64,000 nt of DNA from positions 777,072 to 841,071 of the forward strand of contig JAEPOO010000001.1 in NCBI GenBank assembly GCA_017642855.1, read 5' to 3'. The stretch is from Pseudomonadales bacterium (GTDB lineage: Bacteria; Pseudomonadota; Gammaproteobacteria; Pseudomonadales; Azotimanducaceae). Of the stretch, positions 51,526 through 60,867 are shown piece after piece (position 1 is the stretch's first letter; every line of letters starts with the position of its first letter). The position numbers were made by a program, and so were the translations under genes. The notes under the pieces were generated by a model that searched no databases, was not told the DNA's origin, and saw only the letters and a program-made list of their open reading frames with translations.

Positions 51526-52314
51526 ATGATGGAAGTGAGATTGGACGGCAGGGTAGCGCTGGTGACAGGTGGGAGTAAAGGGCTCGGTTATGCCATGGCT
51601 CACAAGTTCGCAGAGTCTGGTGCTGAAGTTTGTCTTTGGGCGAGAACTGAACCAGAGGTCAGGGCTGCTGCGCAACAGATTACGCAAGAAACCGGCGCTA
51701 AAGGTTTAGGTATTGCCTGTGACGTCAGTCAGGCGGATCAGATAAATTCAGCTTTCAATCAGACCTTGGCGTCTTTTGGTCGTGTCGACATCCTCATTAA
51801 CAACGCTGGCTTTGCGAAAGCAGGCAGCTTTGAATCGATCACCGATGAAGAGTGGCAGATGGACTTTGATCTTAAGCTGATGGCTGCTGTTCGACTCAGT
51901 CGGCTGGTTTTTCCTGGGATGAAGGAGCGCAGATGGGGAAGAATTATCAATATGTTGAATACACTGGCGAAAACACCAAGCGCGGGTTCTGCACCCACCT
52001 CGGTGACACGTGCGGCAGGAATGGCGTTAACAAAAGTGTTGGCGGGTGAGGGTGCGCCCCACAATATACTCGTCAATGGTTTTAACATCGGGTTAATCAA
52101 GTCCGACCAGATCAAGAGAGCTTATGAGAGTAAACAAAGGGAAGCGTCTTTTGATGAATTCGTAGAAAAAGCGGGCGCTCGTGCTGTGCCACTTGGTCGT
52201 TATGGAGAAGCGGACGAGTGTGCCAGCCTTGCCTGCCTGCTTTGTTCCGATAACTGTGGTTTTGTTTCCGGGACAGCTATCAATATTGATGGCAACATGT
52301 CACCCGCACTTTAG
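51526..52314 (+). CDS. SDR family protein with altered catalytic residues
   Basis: A 262-residue SDR fold. The cofactor motif TGGSKGLG (about 15-22) and NNAGFAKAG are normal, but the catalytic tetrad is changed: the Ser region reads INMLNT and the YxxxK motif is replaced by TSVTR (SAPTSVTRAAGM). A subgroup of FabG-like SDRs lacking the catalytic Tyr is known, so it may be a non-canonical reductase, a binding protein or inactive. The C-terminus is normal (GFVSGTAINIDGNMSPAL). AGGAG precedes ATG 51526. The acyl-CoA dehydrogenase follows after 17 bases. Confidence 0.85.
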   Translation: MMEVRLDGRVALVTGGSKGLGYAMAHKFAESGAEVCLWARTEPEVRAAAQQITQETGAKGLGIACDVSQADQINSAFNQTLASFGRVDILINNAGFAKAGSFESITDEEWQMDFDLKLMAAVRLSRLVFPGMKERRWGRIINMLNTLAKTPSAGSAPTSVTRAAGMALTKVLAGEGAPHNILVNGFNIGLIKSDQIKRAYESKQREASFDEFVEKAGARAVPLGRYGEADECASLACLLCSDNCGFVSGTAINIDGNMSPAL

Positions 52315-52331
52315 TCGTCGATAGGATAGAC

Positions 52332-53456
52332 ATGCCTGAGAATCTGCCGGAAGAGATACTGCGCGTTCGAGAATCCGCAGAGCAGTTTATTGATCAAACC
52401 ATTCGACCCCTTGGCGATGCAGACGACGCCAAGGCGGCGAGCCAGGTTCGTGAAGCATCCAAAGAAGCGGGTTTCTTTTTCAAGACTCAACCAGTGGAGT
52501 CTGGTGGTCATCCAGCATCTGCGCTCGAGCTTACCGTGCTTCGAGAACTGTTTGCTCACGCCAATCTGCCGTTAACCCGACATGTGTTTGGCCCAGGCCC
52601 GGGTGTGTTACATGCGGTCGAGGGTAAGTTAAAGGATGAGTATCTTGCGCCGGTTCTGGCCGGTGAGAAAAGAGGGGCTTTTGGTTTTACCGAGCCAGAT
52701 AGCGCGCCAAGGCCAACCTGGGCCGTTCTCAACAATGGCAGGTTAACCATCCATGGACAGAAGTCGTACGTCACAGGTGGCGCGACGGCTGATTTTGTTT
52801 CGGCCCTGGTGAATGTCGAGGATCCTGAAGGCGCCAAACTCGGTACGGCGATGATTGTCATTGACCGCCTCTCTGATGGTTTGAGTATTGAAAGAGAGTT
52901 CTCTTCTCTGGATGGCAGCAGTCATGTCGCCATGCGTTTCGATAATGTCATCGTTGCCGAAGACCACATCATCGGAAAACTGGGTGAGGGATTGCCCCGT
53001 GCACTTACCAATATTGGTAACGTCCGCATGATGGTCTCAGCCCAGGCGACGGGGATGTGTCTTTGGGTGCTTGATTATATTGAAGGCCATCTGAAGGCTC
53101 CTCATAGGAGTGGTTCACCCCTCGGTGACCGGGAAGGGGTGCGCCTGAGATATGCGGACATGCGAATGGCGACGTTTGCAGCACGTAGCATGCTCTATCG
53201 AACCGCACGGCTCGTGGATAGTGGTGAAAACTCAGTGAATGAAACGGCGATGACTAAGGTGTTCACCTCAGAGACCGCAGGTAATGTTGTCGACATGGGT
53301 GTGCAGCTTTTTGGCGGGCAGGCGCTGGTTGACGGTCACCCGCTGGCCAAGCTTTATCGTGAAGTTCGCGCGTTGCGATTTGTGGAAGGCGCCAGCGACT
53401 TGTTGCGTTTGAACGTTGCGAAAGGGCGTCTGGAACTCGGTAAGGGGTCAGTCTGA
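52332..53456 (+). CDS. acyl-CoA dehydrogenase
   Basis: A 374-residue acyl-CoA dehydrogenase. The FAD region KRGAFGFTEPDSAPRPTWA and GQKSYVTGGATADF, and the C-terminal QLFGGQALVDGHPLAKLYRE with RFVEGASDLLRL, are visible. Glu352 in VEGAS aligns with the catalytic base of medium-chain enzymes, unlike the two homologues at 5848-8163. It lies between the SDR and an oxidoreductase with one-base overlap at its end (TGATG). Substrate unknown. Confidence 0.92.
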   Translation: MPENLPEEILRVRESAEQFIDQTIRPLGDADDAKAASQVREASKEAGFFFKTQPVESGGHPASALELTVLRELFAHANLPLTRHVFGPGPGVLHAVEGKLKDEYLAPVLAGEKRGAFGFTEPDSAPRPTWAVLNNGRLTIHGQKSYVTGGATADFVSALVNVEDPEGAKLGTAMIVIDRLSDGLSIEREFSSLDGSSHVAMRFDNVIVAEDHIIGKLGEGLPRALTNIGNVRMMVSAQATGMCLWVLDYIEGHLKAPHRSGSPLGDREGVRLRYADMRMATFAARSMLYRTARLVDSGENSVNETAMTKVFTSETAGNVVDMGVQLFGGQALVDGHPLAKLYREVRALRFVEGASDLLRLNVAKGRLELGKGSV

Positions 53457-54442
53457 TGATTCGATTTGGCACTTTGGGTGCCGCTCGGATCACGCCGGGT
53501 GCGCTCATCTATCCGTGCATGAATGAACCGCGTGCGCTTGTCACGGCGATGGCTGCGCGAGATCGTAAGCGCGCAGAATTGTTTGCAGAGGCTCACCACA
53601 TCTCCAGGATTTATGACCGTTACGAGGAAGTCATCGCGCTTGATGATATTCAAGCGATCTACAATCCGTTGCCGATCAGTGCCCACTGCGAATGGACGCT
53701 GAAAGCGCTGGACGCGGGTAAACATGTGCTGTGTGAAAAGTCGTTTGCCAGTAATGCTCTGGAGGCAGCGCTGATGCATCAACGAGCTCTTGATTCCGGT
53801 CTAGTGCTGATGGACGCGTTTCATTATCGCTACCATCCTGTTTTTATCCGAGCGAAAGAGATTTTTGATAGCAGTCAGCTTGGCGTTATCTCATCGATCG
53901 ATGCGGTGTTTTGTGTGCCGGTCAAAGGTGCGACGGATATCAGAATGAACTATGACACCGGTGGTGGTGTCACGATGGATATCGGCTGTTATCCCATCTC
54001 CTGGGTCAGACACCTCTCAGGGAAAGAGCCTGTAGATGTTGAAGCCAGCGCTGTGGTTGGGCCGCCCGATGTGGATCTGTCACTGGATGCGCGAATGATT
54101 TTTGACGACGGGCTTGTGGCGACGGTTCATGGAGACATGCGTGAGAGTGCCTCGATGACGGCCCGTATCACCGTTATTGGTGACAGGGGAGAGATGGTGG
54201 TTGAGAACCCAATTGCTCCACAGCTCGGACACCTGATTACGTTAACGGTGGATGGTGAAACGAGTTACGAGATGCGAGATCGTCGTCCGAGTTATTGCTA
54301 CCAGCTAGACGCTTTTATCGATGCCATCGAAAACAACGCACCGATGTATACGGACAGTGCCGACGCCGTAAAGCAGATGGCGCTGATCGATCGATGTTAT
54401 CTGGCGGCTGGCTTACCGATTCGTGGAGCGCCTTGCGAATGA
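53456..54442 (+). CDS. Gfo/Idh/MocA family oxidoreductase
   Basis: A 328-residue NAD(P)-dependent oxidoreductase. The N-terminal Rossmann domain starts IRFGTLGAARITPGALI, followed by IYNPLPISAHCEWTLKALDA and the EKP-equivalent motif in HVLCEKSFASNA. The C-terminal domain contains GGGVTMDIGCYPISWVRHLS, the typical active-site region with D and H replaced by related residues. It overlaps the acyl-CoA dehydrogenase by one base. It may act on a sugar-, inositol- or dihydrodiol-like intermediate. Confidence 0.9.
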   Translation: MIRFGTLGAARITPGALIYPCMNEPRALVTAMAARDRKRAELFAEAHHISRIYDRYEEVIALDDIQAIYNPLPISAHCEWTLKALDAGKHVLCEKSFASNALEAALMHQRALDSGLVLMDAFHYRYHPVFIRAKEIFDSSQLGVISSIDAVFCVPVKGATDIRMNYDTGGGVTMDIGCYPISWVRHLSGKEPVDVEASAVVGPPDVDLSLDARMIFDDGLVATVHGDMRESASMTARITVIGDRGEMVVENPIAPQLGHLITLTVDGETSYEMRDRRPSYCYQLDAFIDAIENNAPMYTDSADAVKQMALIDRCYLAAGLPIRGAPCE

Positions 54443-54446
54443 GATG

Positions 54447-54749
54447 CTATTCGTCGTCTACTGACGCCTCGAAATGTTCACACTGCCAGCCCCAGTTCTC
54501 GAGTTTGCCGGCAAGAAAAGCAGCCCTGTCTTCGCAGTAACCCGGCGTCGCCTTTGCACTCCAGGGATATTCCGACGTTCCACCCTCTGCCGGTTTGTCG
54601 TATCGGACTTTACAGGGAACCTTCCACCCGATTTGCGCGTACTCAACGCTGATGCTTCGAACAATGCCTTCAGATGTGCAGACGTATTCGTCTGCTACGG
54701 CGTGTAGACTCATTGTCAGGAGTGTCAGGAAAGTGATCGTTTTGGTCAT
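54447..54749 (-). CDS. small exported protein with four cysteines
   Basis: A 100-residue protein with a signal peptide (MTKTITFLTLLTMSLHAVA, cleavage before DEY). The mature 81 residues contain four cysteines, at YVCTSEG, PCKVRY, GYCEDR and WQCEHF, likely forming two disulfides. It resembles small periplasmic proteins of unknown function in marine gammaproteobacteria. Preceded by an AT-rich 48-base gap after the carboxylase gene. Convergent with the Gfo/Idh/MocA gene (4 bases between stops). Function unknown. Confidence 0.82.
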   Translation of the reverse strand: MTKTITFLTLLTMSLHAVADEYVCTSEGIVRSISVEYAQIGWKVPCKVRYDKPAEGGTSEYPWSAKATPGYCEDRAAFLAGKLENWGWQCEHFEASVDDE

Positions 54750-54797
54750 GCTGGATTGATCCGATCTTTTTTTAAAAGAGTTTATGCGCGATTTTGC

Positions 54798-56348
54798 CTA
54801 CGGTCGGTAAGTAAAATGTGAGTAACCAGGTACGAGCGCGCGGTGAGCCAGTCTGGCCCATCGGCATAGATTTTCTCGAGTGTCACGAGGATCAATAATC
54901 TCTTCAATCTCAAAGTATTCGGCAGATCGGAACGGCGACCTCAGTTTGTTCAAGCGGTCCTTAATGTTTGCGAGATGTTCGTCGTAGTTATCGGCTTCTT
55001 CGAGTTCCGCCTTATAGGCAACCTCGATACCGCCTTCGATGGGTAATGATCCCCAGTCGCCGGATGGCCATGAAAACCGGAAGTGTTCGCTACCGGGTTT
55101 TGTGTTGGCTGCTCCGGCAACACCGAATGCTTTCCTGACGACGACACTGCAGAAGGGCACATTGGCCTGGCCGAGTGCTGCTAACGCCTGCGAGCCAAAG
55201 CGAATGGTCGCAGTTTCCTCAGATTGTTTCCCGATCAGGAATCCAGGGCAGTCCACGAGATGAACCAGAGGGAGATGGAACGTCGAAGCCAGATCACAGA
55301 ATCTGATGAGTTTTCTGCAGGAGTCAGCTGTCCAGGCGCCACCATAAATCATCGGATCTTCAGCAAACAACGCAACGGGCACACCGTCCAGCCTGGCGAG
55401 TCCGGTGATCACCGACTTGCCCCATTTTCGTCCTATCTCAAAAAAGGAATCCTGATCGCATACCGCCTCAATGACCGGGCGCATCTTGTAGACCTTCCTC
55501 GGATCATTCGGCACAACATCCGCCAGGAATTCTTCACGACGATCGACGGGATCGCCAGACACAATGATTTCCGGTACCTGTTCAACGTTCTCCGGCAGGT
55601 AGGATAGAAACTGCTTTGCCATGTTAAAGGCTGCCTCCTCGCTGGAGGCTTCATCGTCAATAGCACCGTTTCTTGTATGTATCTTGCTCGATCCGAGCTC
55701 TTCTTTGCTGACATCTCCGAGACTTGCCCAGTCAACCAGCGCAGGACCGGCGATCATCATCTGTGCGGTATCTTTCACGATGATGGAGTAGTGTGACGTC
55801 GCCACCCTTGCAGCGCCGATACCGGCGACGCTGCCGAGTGCAAGCGAGACAGAAGGTGCGATACCAAGGTGCTGGACAATAACGTCCCAGCCGGCGACTT
55901 TGGGGATGTAGGTTCGCCCCGCAGTTTCGATGGTCTTCACCGAGCCACCGCCGCCCATGCCGTCTACCAGTCGTATGTGGGGCAGTTTGAGTGCCACCGC
56001 GAGACCTTCAGCCTGCAATCGTTTCGCGCCAATGGACGCGTCGGCAGAGCCGCCGCGAACGGTAAAATCATCGCCGGAAACAATAATCGGCTTGCCGTTG
56101 ATTTCAGCGGTTCCAAACACAAAGTTTGAAGGTGTGAAGTCTTTCAGGTCTCCGTCGTCGTCATACTCGCCAACCCCTGCAAGCTTGCCGATCTCATGAA
56201 ATGATTTCTTGTCGGTTATTGCATCGATACGTTCTCGAATCGTGAGTTTTCCGAATTCGTGTTGCCGGGCGACTTTATCTTCGCCACCCATTCGTTCGCT
56301 GAGTTCAGCGCGTGTATTGAGCTCTGAAAGTTCTTTTTTCCACGTCAT
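54798..56348 (-). CDS. acyl-CoA carboxylase carboxyltransferase (propionyl/methylcrotonyl type)
   Basis: A 516-residue carboxyltransferase beta-subunit of biotin-dependent acyl-CoA carboxylases (methylmalonyl-CoA carboxyltransferase family). The two crotonase-like domains are visible: GDDFTVRGGSADASIGAKRL with VDGMGGGGSVKTIETAGRTY in the first, and VDCPGFLIGKQSEETATIRF with SVVVRKAFGVAGAANTKPGS in the second. No biotin-binding MKM or biotin carboxylase is fused or adjacent, so its partner subunit is elsewhere. Divergent from the histidine phosphatase gene. Confidence 0.9.
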   Translation of the reverse strand: MTWKKELSELNTRAELSERMGGEDKVARQHEFGKLTIRERIDAITDKKSFHEIGKLAGVGEYDDDGDLKDFTPSNFVFGTAEINGKPIIVSGDDFTVRGGSADASIGAKRLQAEGLAVALKLPHIRLVDGMGGGGSVKTIETAGRTYIPKVAGWDVIVQHLGIAPSVSLALGSVAGIGAARVATSHYSIIVKDTAQMMIAGPALVDWASLGDVSKEELGSSKIHTRNGAIDDEASSEEAAFNMAKQFLSYLPENVEQVPEIIVSGDPVDRREEFLADVVPNDPRKVYKMRPVIEAVCDQDSFFEIGRKWGKSVITGLARLDGVPVALFAEDPMIYGGAWTADSCRKLIRFCDLASTFHLPLVHLVDCPGFLIGKQSEETATIRFGSQALAALGQANVPFCSVVVRKAFGVAGAANTKPGSEHFRFSWPSGDWGSLPIEGGIEVAYKAELEEADNYDEHLANIKDRLNKLRSPFRSAEYFEIEEIIDPRDTRENLCRWARLAHRALVPGYSHFTYRP

Positions 56349-56444
56349 GATTAGACTTCACTTGGTCCTGAACACTTATCCGATCATATCAATTTAGATA
56401 CACTGCTGCCCCAGCGCGTCAGTCCGCTTGGAGACCTCAGAAAA

Positions 56445-57137
56445 GTGACAAAGACAAAGGAATACCGCCAGACAAAATTTCAGGCACCGGAAGGTGCGAC
56501 TGAGATCCTGCTGGTTCGGCACGGTGAATCTCGAGCGGCGACATCCGACAATCCATTTCCACTGGTGGATGGTCACGGAGACCCGGAACTCGCCCCGCAG
56601 GGTCGAGAACAGGCTGTTGCAGTTGGAGAAAGACTCAGGCGTCTGCCAATCAGCGCGGTGTATGTCACGAGTCTTCGAAGAACGCACGAAACCGCTGCCC
56701 CATTGTGTGCACACCTGGGTATGGATCACCGCATTGAGCCTGATCTCAGAGAGGTCCACCTGGGGGACTGGGAAGGTGGACTCTTCAGGATCAGAGCCCA
56801 TGAAAATCATCCGCTCTATCAGGAAATGCACAAACAACAACGCTGGGATGTGATACCAGGGGCGGAGTCAACCGAAGTGTTGCGAGAGCGTGTGTCCCGT
56901 GGTCTTAACAAAATAGGTCAATCACACCCTAATGAGTTGGTTGTTGCTGTTGTTCATGGTGGCGTCATTGGACACATTGTTGCGGAAGCAACCGGCTCGG
57001 CGCCATTTGCTTTTAATGGTTGTGACAACGGCAGCATCACCAAAATAGTCCTGGTCGAAAACCAAATTGTTGTGCGTGGATTTAATGATGTCAGTCATCT
57101 TTCCGATCGACCATCTTTGCAATCCATGCCTACCTAG
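56445..57137 (+). CDS. histidine phosphatase family protein (phosphoglycerate mutase-like)
   Basis: A 230-residue histidine acid phosphatase fold. The catalytic motif is ILLVRHGES (His phosphorylated), with a second Arg in VTSLRRTHETAAPL, Glu in REVHLGDWEGGLF and the C-terminal His in AVVHGGVIGHIVAE. The GTG start at 56445 has GGAG 12 bases upstream, slightly far. It is followed after 17 bases by a peptidase. A broad-specificity phosphatase; the substrate is unknown. Confidence 0.88.
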   Translation: MTKTKEYRQTKFQAPEGATEILLVRHGESRAATSDNPFPLVDGHGDPELAPQGREQAVAVGERLRRLPISAVYVTSLRRTHETAAPLCAHLGMDHRIEPDLREVHLGDWEGGLFRIRAHENHPLYQEMHKQQRWDVIPGAESTEVLRERVSRGLNKIGQSHPNELVVAVVHGGVIGHIVAEATGSAPFAFNGCDNGSITKIVLVENQIVVRGFNDVSHLSDRPSLQSMPT

Positions 57138-57154
57138 ATGAAATAAGGAAATGA

Positions 57155-58651
57155 ATGAAAAACGCATACGAACAGCTCACCGAACATTTTCAGAAAATCG
57201 GTGACCTTCAACATGTTTATGCCATCACCAGCTGGGACGAAGCGGCAATGATGCCCTCCGGTGGTGGAGAGGCCAGGGGCAAAGCTCTTGCGACACTTGG
57301 CGTGATGATTCACGAGTTAACGGTCGCAAGTGAGATCGGTGACTGGCTGGATAATTGTTCCAACCTGGACCTGGATGAGTGGCAGGCGGCTAACTTGCGT
57401 GAGATTCGGCGTGAATATGACAGCGCCACCTGTCTGCCTTCTACGTTGGTGAGGGCCAGTTCCCTTGCCGCTTCCAATTGTGAACAGGCCTGGCGTTCCG
57501 GTCGGGAGAATAATGACTGGGATGCAATGAGGCCATTGCTGGAAGAGGTGGTTGCACGCGCTCGCGAGAGTGCTGAGGTGCGAAGTGAGAAAACGGGGCT
57601 CAGCAAGTACGACTCGCTGCTGGAAACCTTTGAGCCGGGTATGCGGTCGGATCGGATCGATGAGCTCTTTGCCGGATTAAAAAATTTCCTGCCGGATTTT
57701 GCCGAAGCCGTTATCGCTGAACAGAACAAACGTGAAACGCTTTCCCTGGGGAACCACTTCCCCATCGATAAGCAGCGTGAGCTTGGTCTCAAAGTCATGA
57801 AGGTGCTTGGCTTTGATTTTGATCACGGCCGCCTGGATGTTTCCCATCATCCCTTCTGTGGTGGCGTAAAAGAGGATGTGCGCATTACCACCCGGTACAC
57901 CACGAAGAATTTCTTTGAGTCGCTGATGGCGGTGATTCATGAAACAGGCCACGCGATGTATGAGCAGGGCAGGCCTGAAGGCTGGGATGGCCAGCCTGTC
58001 GGCGTTGCAAGAAGCATGGGCGTGCATGAAAGTCAGTCGCTCATGATGGAGATGCAGGCGGGTCGCTCAGAAGAATTTATTGGATTTCTGGCACCTCTGA
58101 TTCGTGAAGTGTTTGGTGTGGGCAACGATGATCCCGCGTGGTCAGCTCAAAATCTGCATCAACAGTATGTGCGCGTTGAAAATGGTCTGATCAGGGTCGA
58201 TGCCGACGAGGTTACTTATCCTTTACACGTTATTCTTCGCTATGAAATCGAGAAGGCGCTCATCGAAGGTGAGATTGAAGTGGCTCACGTGCCCGATATC
58301 TGGGATGAGAAGATGATGAGCTACCTGAAGCGTGACACACGTGGCGACTACAAAGACGGCTGCCTGCAGGATGTTCACTGGCATGCGGGTCTTTTTGGTT
58401 ACTTCCCGACTTACACGCTTGGCGCCATGATGGCGGCTCAACAGTTTGCTGCTGCGAAATCGGAGATGCCAGATCTACTGGAACAGTTCGGTCGCGGTGA
58501 TGTCAGCGGGCTGCTCGGCTGGGTTAGGCGGAACATTCATGAGCGAGCCAGCCTGTATACGGTAAGCGATCTTATGACACAGGCAACCGGTGAAGATCTC
58601 AACGATGAGTTTTTTGTGAATCATCTGAAGGCGCGATACCTGCCTTCATAG
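57155..58651 (+). CDS. M32 family carboxypeptidase (thermostable carboxypeptidase 1-like)
   Basis: A 498-residue cytosolic metallocarboxypeptidase. The zinc signature is VIHETGHAMYEQG (HExxH), with the third ligand and substrate motif in GVHESQSLMMEMQAG and the family motifs ADEVTYPLHVILRYEIEKAL and QDVHWHAGLFGYFPTYTLGA. The N-terminal half is helical, as in Taq carboxypeptidase. It is a single enzyme for C-terminal amino acid removal in peptide recycling. Convergent with the repeat protein at 58658. Confidence 0.94.
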   Translation: MKNAYEQLTEHFQKIGDLQHVYAITSWDEAAMMPSGGGEARGKALATLGVMIHELTVASEIGDWLDNCSNLDLDEWQAANLREIRREYDSATCLPSTLVRASSLAASNCEQAWRSGRENNDWDAMRPLLEEVVARARESAEVRSEKTGLSKYDSLLETFEPGMRSDRIDELFAGLKNFLPDFAEAVIAEQNKRETLSLGNHFPIDKQRELGLKVMKVLGFDFDHGRLDVSHHPFCGGVKEDVRITTRYTTKNFFESLMAVIHETGHAMYEQGRPEGWDGQPVGVARSMGVHESQSLMMEMQAGRSEEFIGFLAPLIREVFGVGNDDPAWSAQNLHQQYVRVENGLIRVDADEVTYPLHVILRYEIEKALIEGEIEVAHVPDIWDEKMMSYLKRDTRGDYKDGCLQDVHWHAGLFGYFPTYTLGAMMAAQQFAAAKSEMPDLLEQFGRGDVSGLLGWVRRNIHERASLYTVSDLMTQATGEDLNDEFFVNHLKARYLPS

Positions 58652-58657
58652 CCTCCT

Positions 58658-59635
58658 TCAGGGTTTCGGATCAGAGAGATCCTTGGCTTCAAAGCGAGCG
58701 GGGCCGCTCGGCGCTTCCTTCGACGCCTGTTTCTTCGAGTATCTCTCGTTCACGGATTCAATGTCTTTTGCGCCGAAGCTGGCTTTTCCGGCAGACGATG
58801 AACCGCGTTCTGCCAGTTTGCGGCGAATTTCATCCGGACTCTGGGCAATATCTTTCGCAGGTGTTGCTTTCTTCACCGGTGCTGATGGCGCGGGGGCGCT
58901 CGACAGATCTTTTGCACCGAAGCTGGCTTTGACGCCTGCAGAAGAACCGCGTTCCGCCAGTTTGCGCCGTATTTCTTCGGGGCTCTGAGCGATCTCTTTC
59001 CTTTTGACAGGTTTCACCGGCTGAGCGTTTGCTGTGGGTGCTATGGTGTTAGACAGTTCTTTTGCCGCAAACTGCGATGCGCCGACTCCGGTGTTTTTGC
59101 CTTTGAGTTTGTTGCGAATTTCGTCTGGCGACTGAGCACGCCGCTCTCGCAACTTTTCCTGTTCGTGACCCAGATCTCTGGAAGAAAATTGAGCCCGCTC
59201 TTTTGCGATTTCTTCGATGGTTCTGCCGTCTACCACGTGCATGGCAACGACTTCATCGAGAATCGCCAGCCATGGCGCCGCATAGTGATCTTCCGTTCCG
59301 AACTCGCTCTCGCCCTGCGCCCGGTTCTGATTTTCACTGATCGTCAGGAAGACAGTGGGGAGTTGACGAACAAGTAGATTGCGGACGATTTTCATTCGAC
59401 CCTCAACCCATTCCTGTTCGAAAGACTTCAGTGACAGGTTCGACCAGTCTTTGCTGTCCCCCTCCAACTCCGCAACCAGTTTGCGATAGTAGTCTTTCAT
59501 TTCGCGGTGGATAGTCGGATCAATTTCACTGTAAACGGAATCCACATCGAGCAACTGCAGGCTTTGCAGTTCGTAGAGCAGGGCGTTTTCCAGGTCGATC
59601 AGGTCGCGGTCTATTTGTTTGAGCTTTTCGTCCAT
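58658..59635 (-). CDS. unknown protein with C-terminal tandem AQSPxEIRRKL repeats
   Basis: A 325-residue protein with no recognised domain. The N-terminal 160 residues are helical and acidic (ENALLYELQSLQLLDVDSVY at the start; LVRQLPTVFLTISEN in the middle). The C-terminal half is low complexity: three copies of an AQSP(D/E)EIR(R/N)KL unit separated by Ser/Ala/Pro-rich linkers, and five copies of a short motif F-x-[AS]-[KR]-[DE]-[LI] (FSSRDL, FAAKEL, FGAKDL, FGAKDI, FEAKDL), the last almost at the C-terminus. It is followed after 12 bases by the CBS-domain gene on the same strand. Function unknown; the repeats look like binding sites for a partner. Confidence 0.82.
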   Translation of the reverse strand: MDEKLKQIDRDLIDLENALLYELQSLQLLDVDSVYSEIDPTIHREMKDYYRKLVAELEGDSKDWSNLSLKSFEQEWVEGRMKIVRNLLVRQLPTVFLTISENQNRAQGESEFGTEDHYAAPWLAILDEVVAMHVVDGRTIEEIAKERAQFSSRDLGHEQEKLRERRAQSPDEIRNKLKGKNTGVGASQFAAKELSNTIAPTANAQPVKPVKRKEIAQSPEEIRRKLAERGSSAGVKASFGAKDLSSAPAPSAPVKKATPAKDIAQSPDEIRRKLAERGSSSAGKASFGAKDIESVNERYSKKQASKEAPSGPARFEAKDLSDPKP

Positions 59636-59647
59636 CTCTCGGGCGGG

Positions 59648-60049
59648 TCAGTCAGACAGATCCTGTGTGACGGCTCTCAGTATCTGCCGACAGGAAATCT
59701 GACCGATCAATTTTCCCTCTTTTATGACGGGGCGACGTCTCCGCTTGTTTTCGAGCATGGAGGTCGCGACCTGAATAATACCGTCATCTGCATCGGCTAC
59801 TTCAACCTCGGTCGTCATGATATCGCCCACCAGGGCGCCGCCAGGATCACTGCCGTTGTAGACACTGGTGACCATCGCGCGTAGGCAGTCCAGTTCGGAC
59901 AATACGCCGATGAGTATGCCGTCTGCATCAACCACTGAGGCACCGGATGCCTTTTTTTGCAGTATGGCCTGGGAGGCTTCATAGACATTCATGTCTGCGG
60001 TTACGCGTACATCCTGTTCCGCGAGATATCGTTCTATGCCATTTGACAC
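59648..60049 (-). CDS. CBS domain protein
   Basis: A 133-residue protein made of one CBS pair: ADMNVYEASQAILQKKASGA then VVDADGILIGVLSELDCLRA, and VGDIMTTEVEVADADDGIIQ then ENKRRRRPVIKEGKLIGQIS. CBS pairs bind AMP, ATP, SAM or similar and usually regulate another protein. GTG 60049 is the start, with AGGAAAG upstream; the frame to 60295 lies within the TrmB-like gene. It lies between the TrmB-like regulator and the repeat protein, all on the minus strand, and may regulate one of them. Confidence 0.88.
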   Translation of the reverse strand: MSNGIERYLAEQDVRVTADMNVYEASQAILQKKASGASVVDADGILIGVLSELDCLRAMVTSVYNGSDPGGALVGDIMTTEVEVADADDGIIQVATSMLENKRRRRPVIKEGKLIGQISCRQILRAVTQDLSD

Positions 60050-60120
60050 CTGTCTTTCCTTCTTGTTTTGCAAGGTGTTATCCGAGTTTGAGCCATCTAG
60101 GATGTGGATACAAGCGGCGT

Positions 60121-60867
60121 TTAGAGCCGTTCCCAGAGGGTGTCGAAGCTGATTTTCATGGCACTGCTGATGCCCTCGGAGTCCAGAATCACCACGGTCT
60201 GATAGTCGCCGCCGACAAGAGAAATCATGGCGCACTTGGAACCATAAACGGCAACGTAAGATGCGGCCTGCTCCCCGGTCTGATCTTCTATCCACTTGCG
60301 ATTGGATAGAGGGGCGTCCTCGCCACCCTCGCCGATCGCGATAACGTTAACGTGAATGCCAGCCTTAACCCGGGCGTTAGTGAATCCGGGGAAAGGGCGA
60401 TAGAGGTATTTTCGTATATGCCGGGAAGAATAGACCCGATAGTGTTTTTCCTCAGAGTCGCTAACGGTTTCCAGAATGTCCCGCAGCAGGTATTCGACGC
60501 CTTCATCACCTTCGTAGTGAAAGACACTTGTCTGGCTGATATCCGGCATGATCTGCTTTAGGTCAGGAAGAATTTCATGCTCGAGGCGATCTGCAGCACT
60601 GGTGGTCTTCTTCTCTACGCGCCTTGCGCGTCTCACCAGCACTTCCGGTGGCTCAGCACAGAAAAACCGTCTTTTGCCTTGGGGGAAGTAAGTCACCAGC
60701 GACATGGTGCGCAGGCGTTTCAGTTCCTCGTAGACCGTTCCCCGGTTGATATCAACGGCGGCCGCGATGTCTCTGATCGAACTAGGTCCAAGCTTGAGAA
60801 GAGAAAGATAGATGTCTGTCTGCCGATTGGATATCCCCAGCTCGGCCAGGGTTTCGTGAATAATCAT
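60121..60867 (-). CDS. TrmB-like transcriptional regulator
   Basis: A 248-residue regulator with an N-terminal winged helix of the TrmB type (LAELGISNRQTDIYLSLLKL, then SIRDIAAAVDINRGTVYEEL) and a C-terminal effector domain with RVYSSRHIRKYLYRPFPGF, as in sugar- or metabolite-sensing TrmB relatives that are common in archaea and some proteobacteria. Divergent from the phytanoyl-CoA dioxygenase at 61007, whose promoter carries an inverted repeat. The CBS gene follows after 71 bases. Confidence 0.85.
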   Translation of the reverse strand: MIIHETLAELGISNRQTDIYLSLLKLGPSSIRDIAAAVDINRGTVYEELKRLRTMSLVTYFPQGKRRFFCAEPPEVLVRRARRVEKKTTSAADRLEHEILPDLKQIMPDISQTSVFHYEGDEGVEYLLRDILETVSDSEEKHYRVYSSRHIRKYLYRPFPGFTNARVKAGIHVNVIAIGEGGEDAPLSNRKWIEDQTGEQAASYVAVYGSKCAMISLVGGDYQTVVILDSEGISSAMKISFDTLWERL

